The notes beneath the pieces are model-generated. The model saw nothing but the letters and a program-made list of their open reading frames with translations. It made no database searches and had not been told where the DNA came from. From Flavobacterium sp. HTF (GTDB lineage Bacteria; Bacteroidota; Bacteroidia; Flavobacteriales; Flavobacteriaceae), in NCBI RefSeq assembly GCF_003105115.1, contig NZ_QETH01000013.1, positions 1 to 64,000 of the forward strand: a DNA stretch of 64,000 bases, read 5' to 3'. Numbering within the stretch: position 1 is the stretch's first letter; the number at the start of each line of letters is the position of its first letter. Positions 43,192 through 51,831 of the stretch are shown one piece after another. Made by a program: the position numbers and the translations under genes.

Positions 43192-43644
43192 TTATCCGAA
43201 TTGCCCGACTCTGTAAGTTCCCGGAGTATTAGGGAAAGCCAGGTTAAAACGGTTCCATGTGTTAATAGTTGTGATGACAAGAGTAAGATCGATTAACTCT
43301 TCATCTGAAAATTCCCCATGAGCAAGATTGTAAATATCATCCGGAACATCACAGGCTGTTACTGCTTCTGCCCATGCAAGAGCCACTCTCTCACGTTGTG
43401 TAAAATAAGGAGTTTCTTTCCACGCACTGATTCCTAATAAACGCTGGATGTCTTCACCGTGAGCCAAAGCTTCTTTTGAGTGCATGTCTAAACAATAAGC
43501 ACAATTGTTGATTTGTGATACTCTGAAATCTATTAAATCTACAAGAGATTTCTCAAGAGTAGTTTTTTTCAGATAACCTGTAATTCCAAATAATGGAGCT
43601 AATGCTTTTTGACCTTTTTCGAATACATTAATTCTGGTTTCCAT
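43192..43644 (-). CDS. AhpD-like carboxymuconolactone decarboxylase-family protein
   Basis: I choose the ATG at 43644 (METRINVFEKGQ), which matches the usual start of the family; a longer frame from 43680 adds 12 unlikely residues. The 150-residue protein has the AhpD redox motif NNCAYCLDMHSKEA, with C-x-x-C and the following histidine. Such proteins act as alkyl-hydroperoxide-linked thiol peroxidase/reductase partners or related oxidative stress proteins. It is upstream of the YciI/ECF42 genes. It is a paralogue of the protein at 58632-59066 (similar motif NGCAFCIDMH). Confidence 0.9.
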   Translation of the reverse strand: METRINVFEKGQKALAPLFGITGYLKKTTLEKSLVDLIDFRVSQINNCAYCLDMHSKEALAHGEDIQRLLGISAWKETPYFTQRERVALAWAEAVTACDVPDDIYNLAHGEFSDEELIDLTLVITTINTWNRFNLAFPNTPGTYRVGQFG

Positions 43645-43772
43645 GTTGTATAAATTTAAATGTTTATACCTCAATAACAACTGAACTTTTGGAATTGGAC
43701 AAAAAAATAAAAAAATATTTTTTTTTTTTGAAAGCAGATAAAAGGCAAGGTTTACGGGATCTGGAATAATGC

Positions 43773-44420
43773 TTAATTCAGTATCAAATCTATTTTTTTA
43801 GAAAGCCTGTCGGCTAACTCAGGCGCATTTTTAAGACTATTGTTCATAATCCACGGAGTAAGTTTTCCGTGTTCAATAATTTCTTTTTTAGAATATACCA
43901 GACTAAAATAAAGAGTCAGGTCAAGTGGGTCTGTGGGCAAAGCTTTGTTTTTCTCCTCCGCCGGAATATCTTCATAATAATATCGTGAGGTGTTTAAATC
44001 GGGATATTTGCCCACTAAATAATCATTTAGCATATAACTCGGCCCTTCACCTTTATATAAATCGTCTCTTAAAATTGGTGTAATTAATTTCTCCTTTACG
44101 GTTTTCTTCAATTTCTTATAATCAGATGAAGTTGTAGAAAAATCACCCTGTACAAGTTTATATTTTTCAGATAATTTTCTAATCACAGAAAACCGTACAA
44201 AATCACCATTGATTTCAATTACTTTAAAAACAAAATAGTGAGTGGTAAAACTCTGGCTTCCGTTTGAACCTCTTTCGCTGCTGAAAATAAAACTTCCAAC
44301 CTGCAACTGATGCTCCTTGCTATTGATTGCTTTTTTCCAGGCATAGGGTTTGTAAATAAATTGTCTGACAACAAAAAAGAAAGCGATAACCAATAATGCA
44401 GTAATAAAGAATGTTTTCAT
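43773..44420 (-). CDS. Membrane-anchored hypothetical protein
   Basis: I choose the ATG at 44420 (MKTFFITALLVIAFFFVV), which puts a single hydrophobic anchor at the N-terminus; the frame is open up to 44462. The remaining ~190 residues are soluble and probably periplasmic, mixed alpha/beta (YYEDIPAEEKNKALPTDPLD). No family is recognised. It stands alone, between the AhpD-like gene and the flavohemoglobin unit. Confidence 0.6.
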   Translation of the reverse strand: MKTFFITALLVIAFFFVVRQFIYKPYAWKKAINSKEHQLQVGSFIFSSERGSNGSQSFTTHYFVFKVIEINGDFVRFSVIRKLSEKYKLVQGDFSTTSSDYKKLKKTVKEKLITPILRDDLYKGEGPSYMLNDYLVGKYPDLNTSRYYYEDIPAEEKNKALPTDPLDLTLYFSLVYSKKEIIEHGKLTPWIMNNSLKNAPELADRLSKKIDLILN

Positions 44421-44607
44421 ATTATAAATGGCGTTTAGGAAATATCTGTAAGTAAAATTCAAATTAATTAATGGCGATTCAAAATTATTTATAGAAAACT
44501 TTGAATTTATGAATCAGTTATAAGTGCTTTTTTACTAATTGATATAAAATTATTTATGGCAAAAAATATTTTCAGAGTTTATAATTTATATCATTTAGTA
44601 TAACTCA

Positions 44608-44642
44608 AAAAAAAACCTCCATAAAATGAAGGCTTTTTTGTT
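44608..44642 (-). terminator. Weak terminator-like hairpin after DUF2798-like gene
   Basis: AAAAACCTCC and GAAGGCTTTTTT around ATAAAAT; imperfect stem, flanked by A- and T-runs. Confidence 0.4.
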
Positions 44643-44846
44643 TTATTTTCTGTTTGAAAATATAAAAAATGAAAACAGATTCGAAATCAGTCCGGCAACG
44701 ATCCAGGAGCGCATCCAGAAAAATAAAAAATTAGATCTGTCTGCGCAATTTATACTAGCCAGGGTAAAAGTAATAAAAAAGGTAGTAGTAAGATTTTGCA
44801 GAAACTGAGTTACATATTTTCTTTTGTATAATCCGGCAATCTTCAC
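44643..44846 (-). CDS. Small membrane protein, DUF2798-like, coupled to flavohemoglobin
   Basis: Protein of 67 residues starting at GTG, one base after the flavohemoglobin stop (TAAGGTG). It has two hydrophobic segments (TTTFFITFTLASINCA and IVAGLISNLFSFFIF) with a central FFWMRSW, a layout like DUF2798 proteins. The function is unknown. The coupling to hmp implies co-expression under nitrosative stress. Confidence 0.6.
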   Translation of the reverse strand: MKIAGLYKRKYVTQFLQNLTTTFFITFTLASINCADRSNFLFFWMRSWIVAGLISNLFSFFIFSNRK

Positions 44847-44847
44847 C

Positions 44848-46059
44848 TTAATTCAAATTAATAAGTTGCGGGCCAAATTCTTCGTAGAAAATATTGGCCT
44901 GATTAACATTTAGGTTGATCAGTGCTTCGTATTGTGTTTTGATAAACATTTCAGGGCCACAGATATAAAATTTTGCTTCTTCCAGTAATATGGCTTCTTT
45001 GCATTTATGAAGGTCAACGCGCCCTTTTATGATCTGATTGGAAGTTTCGTCATGACTTTCTACCTTATCATAAAACGTAAAAGTTTCCAGATGCTGCGCT
45101 TCTTTTTTGATATCAATAATCTGATTTTTAAAAGCATGAACCGATTCATTTCTGCAACCGTGAATCCAGATTGTTTTTTTATTCTGAATAGAGCTCAGAT
45201 TTGTTTCCAGCATACTCAGCATAGGGGTAAGACCAACACCACCGCTAATTAATACCAAAGGATTTTTGGAATCTTTTTCTAAATGGAATAATCCTGCCGG
45301 AGATGAAATGGAAATCACATCGCCTTCTGATTTTGAATGTAAAGTATTGGAAACAAACCCGGACGGATTTGGTGCAATACCGCTTTCTCTTTTTACCGAA
45401 ATCCTGTAATATTCAGCATTAGAAGCGCTTGATAAACTATATTGTCTTGGCTGTAAAAGATCTAATTCGGGAACGAAAACCTGAACGCTTATAAACTGGC
45501 CGGCATGAAAATCGGCAATGGCTTTTCCGTCTTCCGGATAAAGATAGAATGATTTAATTTCGGTTGATTCCTGAACAATTTTTTTGATGATGAATTTTCT
45601 CCATCCGTTCCAGCTTCCCGGTTTTTCTATATTTTCTTCATACAACCCTTTTTCAAGATCAATCATAATTTGCGCCAGCTGATAAAAAGCAACAGTCCAG
45701 GCATCAAGTATTTCCTGCGTTGCAGCTTCACCAACCACTTCGCCGATAGAAGCGATAAGATGTGTTCCTACGATTTTATATTGATCAGGCTGAATGTTCA
45801 GGCTTCTGTGTTTGGTACCGATTCCTTTCAAAACACCAATTAAAACACCAGGGTTTTCAATGTTTTCGGCGTAAGCCAGAACGGCATTTGCCAAAGCGGA
45901 TTTTTGTCTTCCGTTGGCCTGATTTCCCATATTGAACATATTTCGCAATTCGGGATGAGCCTTAAACATTCTGGCGTAAAAATAATTGGTCAGGTCTTCA
46001 CCGCTTTCTCTTAAAATTGGAATGGTAGCTTTGATAAGCTCTTTCTGATAGGTATTCAT
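44848..46059 (-). CDS. hmp: Flavohemoglobin, nitric oxide dioxygenase
   Basis: Protein of 403 residues with the complete Hmp layout: globin domain (1-140) with proximal histidine H84 in GTKHRSLNI, distal Y28 and Q52; FAD-binding ferredoxin-reductase domain with RQYSLSSA (205-212); NAD domain with VLISGGVGLTPMLS and a C-terminal YEEFGP. It converts NO and O2 to nitrate using NAD(P)H in the cytosol. A Crp/Fnr-like palindrome (46164-46181) sits about 42 bases before the predicted transcription start. A small membrane protein gene follows by 1 base. Confidence 0.95.
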   Translation of the reverse strand: MNTYQKELIKATIPILRESGEDLTNYFYARMFKAHPELRNMFNMGNQANGRQKSALANAVLAYAENIENPGVLIGVLKGIGTKHRSLNIQPDQYKIVGTHLIASIGEVVGEAATQEILDAWTVAFYQLAQIMIDLEKGLYEENIEKPGSWNGWRKFIIKKIVQESTEIKSFYLYPEDGKAIADFHAGQFISVQVFVPELDLLQPRQYSLSSASNAEYYRISVKRESGIAPNPSGFVSNTLHSKSEGDVISISSPAGLFHLEKDSKNPLVLISGGVGLTPMLSMLETNLSSIQNKKTIWIHGCRNESVHAFKNQIIDIKKEAQHLETFTFYDKVESHDETSNQIIKGRVDLHKCKEAILLEEAKFYICGPEMFIKTQYEALINLNVNQANIFYEEFGPQLINLN

Positions 46060-46134
46060 ATTGTGATATTTATATTAGGATTTAAATATTGTGGACGGTA
46101 ATAATAATAAAGCGCTTTAAAATTTTTACTTCCA

Positions 46135-46142
46135 CAAATTTA
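46135..46142 (-). promoter_or_regulatory. -7 box of hmp
   Basis: TAAATTTG on the minus strand; predicted transcription start near 46130, 71 bases before the ATG. Confidence 0.6.
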
Positions 46143-46163
46143 GACCAGTACCAAAACGCTATT

Positions 46164-46181
46164 TTATGACTCAAATCATAA
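46164..46181. promoter_or_regulatory. Crp/Fnr-like palindrome in the hmp promoter
   Basis: TTATGA-CTCAAA-TCATAA, perfect 6-bp arms. Its centre is about 42 bases before the predicted hmp start, the position of class II activator sites. The regulator is not in the window. Confidence 0.6.
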
Positions 46182-46318
46182 GAAGGAAAAAAAATGCATT
46201 AAAGTGAGATCAGGATCTGTTTGATTATAAATGATTTAAATTATAAAGATTTCTTAAAATGATTTGTAAATATTTTCTTATGTTATAAATTAGTGAGGAT
46301 AATTTTAAAATTCAAACC

Positions 46319-46753
46319 ATGAAAATAAGAATCATTAGTGCTGCACTATTGCTGGGTTTTGCAATATCGGCCAACGCACAAAAGAAAATTACAGTCACAG
46401 AGCTGCCGCAGCCTGCGCAGGATTTTCTGAAAAAACATTTTAGCAATTCTGAAATTGCAGTTGTAAAAAAAGATGCCGAACACGGCGAAAAAGGATATGA
46501 AGTGAAACTGAAAGACGGAACAGAAGTAGAGTTCTGGAAAGATGGTTCGTACCGTGAAGTCGATGGCGGCGACAAACCGATTCCGACTGCTTTTATTCCG
46601 GCGGCTGTAAAAGATTATGTGGCAAAAAATTATCCGAACGAAAAAATCACCCATATTGATTACGGTCACAAAGACCTGGATGTCGATCTGACAAACAAAA
46701 TTGACCTTGAATTTACTAAAGAAGGAAAATTTATAAAAGGTGAAAAAGACTAA
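46319..46753 (+). CDS. Exported PepSY-like protein
   Basis: Protein of 144 residues with a signal peptide (IISAALLLGFAISANAQ). The mature part shows two PepSY-like halves (LPQPAQDFLKKHFSNSEI with YEVKLKDGTEVEF; IPAAVKDYVAKNYPNEKI with LDVDLTNKIDLEF), the pattern of the putative beta-lactamase-inhibitor-like PepSY family in Bacteroidetes. Located in the periplasm. Function unknown. It is followed by a terminator hairpin. Confidence 0.88.
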   Translation: MKIRIISAALLLGFAISANAQKKITVTELPQPAQDFLKKHFSNSEIAVVKKDAEHGEKGYEVKLKDGTEVEFWKDGSYREVDGGDKPIPTAFIPAAVKDYVAKNYPNEKITHIDYGHKDLDVDLTNKIDLEFTKEGKFIKGEKD

Positions 46754-46797
46754 AACATTGAAAGACATAAAGTTTCAGTTGATTTCTAAAAAAAAAG

Positions 46798-46828
46798 GAA
46801 AATAGGATTATACTATTTTCCTTTTTTT
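46798..46828 (+). terminator. Terminator after PepSY-like gene
   Basis: GGAAAATAG, GATTATA loop, CTATTTTCC and a T-run. Perfect 9-bp arms. Confidence 0.85.
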
Positions 46829-47139
46829 GTCGTTATAAATGAACAAATTTTAAACGCCTTTTTTGATTCTTTAAAAAAGGAAAAATAACAGCCGTGCCAC
46901 TTCAAAACAGCTGTATTTACTAGTAAACCGGAGCACCGAATACACACAAAAGTTGTATAAACATTGTACAAGTGTATAAACTTTATACACTCTGAAATCT
47001 CCCGAATTATCGTAAAACGCTCATAACGTACTTTGTAGTACAATGGCACACCCATTGCTAAATTGATTTGTGTAAAATCCTGTCATCAGGAAAAATTTAA
47101 TAAAAGCCATACAGATACAAATCAATAAGAAAGTGCAAT
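46829..47139. promoter_or_regulatory. Upstream region of glycosyltransferase with several palindromes
   Basis: 311 bp without a supported gene. It contains a perfect 10-bp inverted repeat with one central base (AGTGTATAAA-C-TTTATACACT, 46971-46991), preceded by the related TTGTATAAACATTGTACAA, then GTACT-TTGT-AGTAC (about 47028-47041) and CAATGG-CACAC-CCATTG (47041-47057). These look like operators or a structured leader. Confidence 0.55.
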
Positions 47140-48594
47140 ATGAAAAGTGAAACAATTATTTCAGACCAATTTTATACTACAGCCGACAATATCAATACTA
47201 ACAACGAACTTTCTATAAACAGTTCCATTTTTCGTGTTAACAGCAAATCAAAAACATCAGAGAAAGAAAAAACTTCACGCTTAGGGGCTATTGTACTGTC
47301 AGGTACTTTTGCACTAATGCTGGGGGGAGCTTTTATGGTATTTCAGTTTCAACCCGATTTTGACCAGTTTCATATCGACAGATTGAATTCACCTGTTGGA
47401 TTTTCTTTTTTAATTTTAGCCGCAGCTTTGTTTATCTTTCAGAGCGGGGTTTTTCTATACAACTTATATCTTTTCTTTCAATACAAACCAATTGAGTCTG
47501 TTTCAGACGAATTGCTGCCAACGTGTACCGTTATAGTTCCGGCTTATAATGAAGGTAAACTGGTTTGGGATACTTTATTAAGTCTTGCAGACAGTGATTT
47601 TCCGGAGCAAAAATTACAAATTCTTGCTATTGACGATGGTAGTAAAGATGATACCTGGTACTGGATGCAACAGGCAAAACTGAAATTAGGAGACCGTTTA
47701 ACGATTTTTCAACAACCGGAAAACGGAGGAAAACGTCACGCACTTTACCGTGGATTTGAATTGGGTACAGGAGAAATCTTTGTAACCGTAGACAGTGATT
47801 CAATCGTAAAAAAGGATACTTTGAGAAATTTAGTGAGTCCTTTTGTAGTGAATAAAAAATGTGGTGCAGTTGCCGGAAATGTTCATGTTTTGAATAATAA
47901 AAAAGCAATACTTCCTAAAATGTTAAACGTAAGTTTCGTCATGAGTTTTGAATTCATGCGTTCTGCCGAAAGTCAGCTGGGTTCAGTTCTGTGTACTCCC
48001 GGTGCAGCCGCAGCTTACCGCAGAGATGCTGTAATGAGCTGTCTGCCGGAATGGATCAACCAGACCTTTATGGGACAGCCATCTGACATTGGTGAAGACC
48101 GTGCGATGACGAATATGATCCTGAAACAGGGACTTCATGTGTTGTTTCAAAGAAATGCTTATGTTTTGACAAACGTACCGGAAGATTACACCGGTTTATA
48201 TAAAATGTTCATCAGATGGAGCAGAAGTAATGTACGTGAGAACCTGATGATGGCTAAATATGTTTTTAAAGACTTTAGAAAAGAATCTAAATTTGGTGCA
48301 AGACTTTTGTTTATTAACCAATCGTTAAAAATCATTTTAGCTTATCCCTTCCTGATTTTTATGTTGATTTTTATTGCAACCCATCCGTTGTTGTTTTTAA
48401 GTTCAACTCTATTAAGTATATTAATTGTATCTACTTTTCCAGTACTTTTTTATGCGAAAAGATATAGCGTATCAGAAGCTTTCTGGGCTTATTCGTACAG
48501 CATTTTTTATACTTTTAGCTTATTCTGGATAACGCCTTATGCCATTGTAACTGCCAATAAAAGAGGATGGTTGACCCGTGGGTTGACAGTCTGA
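47140..48594 (+). CDS. Processive family-2 glycosyltransferase, membrane-bound
   Basis: Protein of 484 residues with membrane helices near the N-terminus (~50-120) and C-terminus (~390-470) and a cytosolic GT2 domain between. Motifs: CTVIVPAYNEG, AIDDGSKDDT (nucleotide-binding aspartate), VTVDSDS (metal DxD), IGEDRAMT (catalytic base ED) and RWSRS (Q/RxxRW-type acceptor motif). This matches processive enzymes such as hyaluronan, cellulose or poly-N-acetylglucosamine synthases, making a polysaccharide and passing it across the membrane. No partner gene is near, so the product is unknown. The upstream region has several palindromes. Confidence 0.9.
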   Translation: MKSETIISDQFYTTADNINTNNELSINSSIFRVNSKSKTSEKEKTSRLGAIVLSGTFALMLGGAFMVFQFQPDFDQFHIDRLNSPVGFSFLILAAALFIFQSGVFLYNLYLFFQYKPIESVSDELLPTCTVIVPAYNEGKLVWDTLLSLADSDFPEQKLQILAIDDGSKDDTWYWMQQAKLKLGDRLTIFQQPENGGKRHALYRGFELGTGEIFVTVDSDSIVKKDTLRNLVSPFVVNKKCGAVAGNVHVLNNKKAILPKMLNVSFVMSFEFMRSAESQLGSVLCTPGAAAAYRRDAVMSCLPEWINQTFMGQPSDIGEDRAMTNMILKQGLHVLFQRNAYVLTNVPEDYTGLYKMFIRWSRSNVRENLMMAKYVFKDFRKESKFGARLLFINQSLKIILAYPFLIFMLIFIATHPLLFLSSTLLSILIVSTFPVLFYAKRYSVSEAFWAYSYSIFYTFSLFWITPYAIVTANKRGWLTRGLTV

Positions 48595-48635
48595 TTATGA
48601 TATAATTCAGAATGCCTAGAAATTAATTTGTTGTA

Positions 48636-48668
48636 AACTCCTGTTCATCTGAACAGGAGTTTTTTTTG
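48636..48668 (+). terminator. Terminator of glycosyltransferase gene
   Basis: AACTCCTGTTC, ATCT loop, GAACAGGAGTT, then eight T's. Perfect 11-bp stem. Confidence 0.9.
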
Positions 48669-48694
48669 TTTAAAATAAATGGGTAATTTTAGAT

Positions 48695-49024
48695 ATGCTG
48701 AAAATTGCAGAAAAAGATATTCGGGTAATTGCTGATTGTATCGGGATTCCATTTTTACCTTCACTACAGGGTGAAGGGAAAGTATGTTTTGCAACGAATG
48801 CAGAAATAAGGCCTGAATTTCTGGAAAGTTTTAATGAAAGACATATTCTGGCTTATGTTTCCGGTTATCTCAATGCCAACGGAAACAGAATAACCGGTCT
48901 TGTAAAAATACCTTTTCCCGAAAATGCGGATTACTTTTGGAAATTGGTTAAAAAAAGAAATCAGGAAAATTTATTTGATTTGAAAGAGGCTGATTTTGAG
49001 ATACTTTTTTTCAAAAATAAATAA
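48695..49024 (+). CDS. Hypothetical protein
   Basis: Protein of 109 residues, soluble, with FLPSLQGEGKVCFATN and a central YVSGYLNANGNRITGLVK segment. No family is recognised. It stands alone between the glycosyltransferase terminator and a convergent terminator; codon use is like neighbours. Confidence 0.6.
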   Translation: MLKIAEKDIRVIADCIGIPFLPSLQGEGKVCFATNAEIRPEFLESFNERHILAYVSGYLNANGNRITGLVKIPFPENADYFWKLVKKRNQENLFDLKEADFEILFFKNK

Positions 49025-49027
49025 TCT

Positions 49028-49056
49028 CAAAAGCCCATCAAATCTGATGAGCTTTT
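49028..49056. terminator. Convergent terminator
   Basis: AAAAGCCCATCA, AATC loop, TGATGAGCTTTT (one mismatch), between converging genes. Confidence 0.7.
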
Positions 49057-49063
49057 ATAAAAC

Positions 49064-49618
49064 CTACATTTTATAACTAATTCCAAACATAAATTTTGAT
49101 GTATTACTTTCAAAGTCATATGCCGGCATTGACCATAAAGTCGATGAAAGTTTTTTAACTGTAAACCTGAAGTTGGGCCCGACGCCGTGAAATCTCCAGC
49201 CAGTAAGACCAAAAGTAAAGAGATCTGAATACTGATGAAACAAATTGACTTTGTACAGATAATTATCTTTACCACTGCCCAATTCTCCCAAAACAAGCAG
49301 TGATGTCTTTCCTTTTAATTTCCAGATACTGGCACTGTAACGGGGAGAATTTGTTCCTTGTTCAATACCGGCACTTCCCCCAATGCTAAAAGTATTTGTC
49401 GGAGAATATTTGACCCCAATCAAAGCTTCGCTCCATTTTTGTTCTACAAGCCCAAAAAAAGTTAAGGATATTTTGTCTGTTATTTTTGCTGCTCCCGAAT
49501 AATTAATGTTTGGTTCTATATTGCCGTTTTCGGTATATCTGCCGTAAGTTTCAAGCTGTGCCTTCGCCAAAAAAGGAATTATAAATAATAAAACACACAA
49601 ATAATTATTCCGCATCAT
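49064..49618 (-). CDS. Exported protein, probable outer-membrane beta-barrel
   Basis: I choose the ATG at 49618 (MMRNNYLCVLLFIIPFLAKAQ), which gives a signal peptide; the open frame up to 49702 overlaps the DoxX gene and is not needed. The mature ~165 residues alternate hydrophobic and polar residues in strand-like stretches (ISLTFFGLVEQKWSEALIGVKYS), ending in FMFGISYKM, as in small outer membrane barrels. The start overlaps the DoxX stop by 14 bp, so the two are coupled. No specific family. Confidence 0.65.
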   Translation of the reverse strand: MMRNNYLCVLLFIIPFLAKAQLETYGRYTENGNIEPNINYSGAAKITDKISLTFFGLVEQKWSEALIGVKYSPTNTFSIGGSAGIEQGTNSPRYSASIWKLKGKTSLLVLGELGSGKDNYLYKVNLFHQYSDLFTFGLTGWRFHGVGPNFRFTVKKLSSTLWSMPAYDFESNTSKFMFGISYKM

Positions 49619-50048
49619 GTGCAAACAAATTGTCCAGACTCCAGTTATAAACCGGTATTGTAGCCAGCAAAAGACTTCCTGAACAGGTAGAAAATACAGC
49701 AAAGTTCAGTGGAGCTTTTATTCCTAAAAAAGTAGTCATTGCCAAAGCAAAGATCAGGGTCAATAGACAGCTTGCCATTGCTGCCTGACGTGTTTTTAAT
49801 CCGGCAATAAGCAAAACCCCGATTATAGCTTCTGCTGCGGTGGCAAGGCTTCCCATGATTTCAACTGCAGGTCTGTCCAGAAACGGCATTAATGTCGCGG
49901 TGTAATTAATAAAGTTATTCCAGTTTCCCCATTCGATATTTCCTCCCATTGGACCCAAAAGACCAAGTCTGTCTGATACTGTCGAAATAAATCCGATTCC
50001 TAACGCAAGACGTAATAGAAGCTGCGGTGTTTTAAATGAATTTTTCAT
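49605..50048 (-). CDS. DoxX-family membrane protein
   Basis: Protein of 147 residues with four membrane helices, opening with LLLRLALGIGFISTVSDRLG, a DoxX-type first helix, and continuing with EAIIGVLLIAGLKTRQAA. DoxX proteins are small inner-membrane proteins linked to oxidative and thiol stress in other bacteria. Its stop overlaps the start of the next exported protein gene. Confidence 0.85.
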   Translation of the reverse strand: MKNSFKTPQLLLRLALGIGFISTVSDRLGLLGPMGGNIEWGNWNNFINYTATLMPFLDRPAVEIMGSLATAAEAIIGVLLIAGLKTRQAAMASCLLTLIFALAMTTFLGIKAPLNFAVFSTCSGSLLLATIPVYNWSLDNLFAHDAE

Positions 50049-50167
50049 GTCTTTATTTTTTTAATTGATTTATTGGACAAAATTAAATCTATTCTGGACT
50101 GCTATTATATTCCAGTTTTGATAAAATATACAGCCCAATAGAATTTGATAAATGAATTGTAAAAGCA

Positions 50168-50200
50168 AAAAAACCGAAGTCTGGCTAAACTTCGGTTTTT
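50168..50200 (-). terminator. Terminator of the HD-domain gene
   Basis: AAAAACCGAAG, 11-base loop, CTTCGGTTTTT, 24 bp past the minus-strand stop. Confidence 0.85.
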
Positions 50201-50223
50201 AATAACATGTTGTTATAGAGGTT

Positions 50224-50874
50224 TTATTCTTTCCAGGGCGAATGTAAAATACAATCACAGAAATTTTTACGGTGAAAATTTGGAATCATGTAAGCACAAA
50301 CATCCGCTTTGATATTTCCAAAAGTAGTTTCTGTTTTATGTTCAAAACCACTGAAAAAAGTGGGGATTATATTCTTTTTAAAATCATTGCGTGGAAAAGC
50401 GTCAAGAATAGCTATTCTGTTCTCATCACTAAGATGCTCGTAACCTTCACCCATAACATCTAGGCCAACTCCGGAATACATGAGTGCTACTTCCGGTTCT
50501 TTGTGCTCTGCGATTCCAATAGTGGTATGCAGTGCAATCGTGTCCCAGACTAATTGTAAGGATTCTTTTGGCAATCCGTGGCTTTTTAGGAAATTGCGGG
50601 CAGCGTTGGCACCGTCTACTTCAAAACGAAGATCTGTACTGCTGTAGTGTTTTGTTAAACCCAAATCGTGAAAAACAGAAGCTACATACAATAACTCTTC
50701 ATCGTATTTTAGCTCTTTTCTTTTTCCGTTTAAAGAAGAAAAAAGAAACACACGCAAAGAATGATTGTAGATAAATTCTGTTCCGTGTTCTAATAAAAGT
50801 TCTGTAGCCTGATGGGCGATAGCACTATCAGGAATAGTGATTCCTGCAATTGTTTTTAATTTGTTTACTGACAT
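50224..50874 (-). CDS. HD-domain hydrolase-like protein
   Basis: Protein of 216 residues. HD-domain metal ligands are visible: H38 (NHSLRVF), H69-D70 (VFHDLG) and H116 (ALHTTIG). The arrangement resembles HD proteins related to cyanamide hydratase as much as nucleotide phosphohydrolases, so the reaction is uncertain. No signal peptide; cytosolic. It lies downstream of an AraC gene with 99 bp between, in the same direction, and may be its target. Confidence 0.85.
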   Translation of the reverse strand: MSVNKLKTIAGITIPDSAIAHQATELLLEHGTEFIYNHSLRVFLFSSLNGKRKELKYDEELLYVASVFHDLGLTKHYSSTDLRFEVDGANAARNFLKSHGLPKESLQLVWDTIALHTTIGIAEHKEPEVALMYSGVGLDVMGEGYEHLSDENRIAILDAFPRNDFKKNIIPTFFSGFEHKTETTFGNIKADVCAYMIPNFHRKNFCDCILHSPWKE

Positions 50875-50973
50875 GATTGTTTGTTTTTTTCAAAGGTATC
50901 ACTGTCATAGAATTTGTAAAATGCCAAATTCCGTCAAGCACATGTTAAAAACGACAATCTGATTTGTAACGTA

Positions 50974-51831
50974 TTAAATTCCAATATTTAAGAAAAGGGA
51001 GCGGTAATCGTTGGGTGATACCTGAGTGTTCTTTTTAAAGAAATGACTAAACTGGTCCGGTGTTACAAAATTTAATTCAAAAGCAATCTCTTTAATGGGA
51101 TTCGAAGTAAACTGCAGGGATCGTTTTGCCTCGGCTATAATTTGTCCGTTTATTAATTCTTTTGCCCCTCTGTCACTGCAACGTTTGGATAAATCAGTTA
51201 GTTTGCGTGCAGAAATCCCCAAAAGCCTGGCATAATCGGCAACCTCGCGTGAGGTTTTATAATTCTTGCTAATCAGTGCTAAAAACTGTGCATAGAGTTG
51301 GTTTTCATAACTGTCAAATCCTTTTGCAAGCGAATGATTAACATTGGCAATTTTTATCATGATAATTTTAAGGTAAGCCGCCATTGCATCGAGCTGATTG
51401 ATGTATTCCTCTTTCTGGTATTCATACAATAAAAATTTAAAAACAGCACTTAATTCCTCATGATCTTCCTTATTCAAAGGGATCGTCTGGTTGGCAGAGG
51501 CATCATTAAACAAGACCGCTTTGCAGTTATTGGCACTGGAGGGCGTTCTTTCCCAAAAACAGTCACCAAAACTAAGTTCATATCCTGTAAAGGTAGTTTC
51601 AGATTTAAAACGTATCAATTGGCCTTTTGCAATCAGAAACAGCATGTTACCCTTAACCTCAAAAGTTTCATCATCAATTAAAATTTCTCCCTTTCCGGAA
51701 TTAAGCAGCAAAATACGGTTATAAGTAAGGCGATAAACAGGCAGATTGCTGTATTCCTTATTCTCAAAAAAATGAATAGAGAAGGAATTTTTAATCTCTT
51801 TTTCTACAAGCAAATCAGATAAGGAAAGCAT
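50974..51831 (-). CDS. AraC-family transcriptional regulator
   Basis: I choose the ATG at 51831 (MLSLSDLLVEKEIKN); the frame is open to 51858, but those 9 extra residues look untypical. The ~285-residue protein has an N-terminal cupin-like sensor (LLNSGKGEILIDDETFEVKG) and a C-terminal AraC double helix-turn-helix (EVADYARLLGISARKLTDLS; IKEIAFELNFVTPDQFSHFF). It is upstream of the HD-domain gene. Effector unknown. Confidence 0.88.
   Translation of the reverse strand: MLSLSDLLVEKEIKNSFSIHFFENKEYSNLPVYRLTYNRILLLNSGKGEILIDDETFEVKGNMLFLIAKGQLIRFKSETTFTGYELSFGDCFWERTPSSANNCKAVLFNDASANQTIPLNKEDHEELSAVFKFLLYEYQKEEYINQLDAMAAYLKIIMIKIANVNHSLAKGFDSYENQLYAQFLALISKNYKTSREVADYARLLGISARKLTDLSKRCSDRGAKELINGQIIAEAKRSLQFTSNPIKEIAFELNFVTPDQFSHFFKKNTQVSPNDYRSLFLNIGI

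Noticed and set aside
44626..44808. Plus-strand 60-codon frame opposite the DUF2798-like gene
   Set aside because: The minus-strand frame is coupled to hmp by one base and resembles a known small membrane family; the plus frame has no promoter or family pattern.
46346..46768. Minus-strand open frame of 140 codons opposite the PepSY-like gene
   Set aside because: The plus strand encodes a protein with a clear signal peptide and PepSY halves; the minus reading has F/C-rich noise composition.
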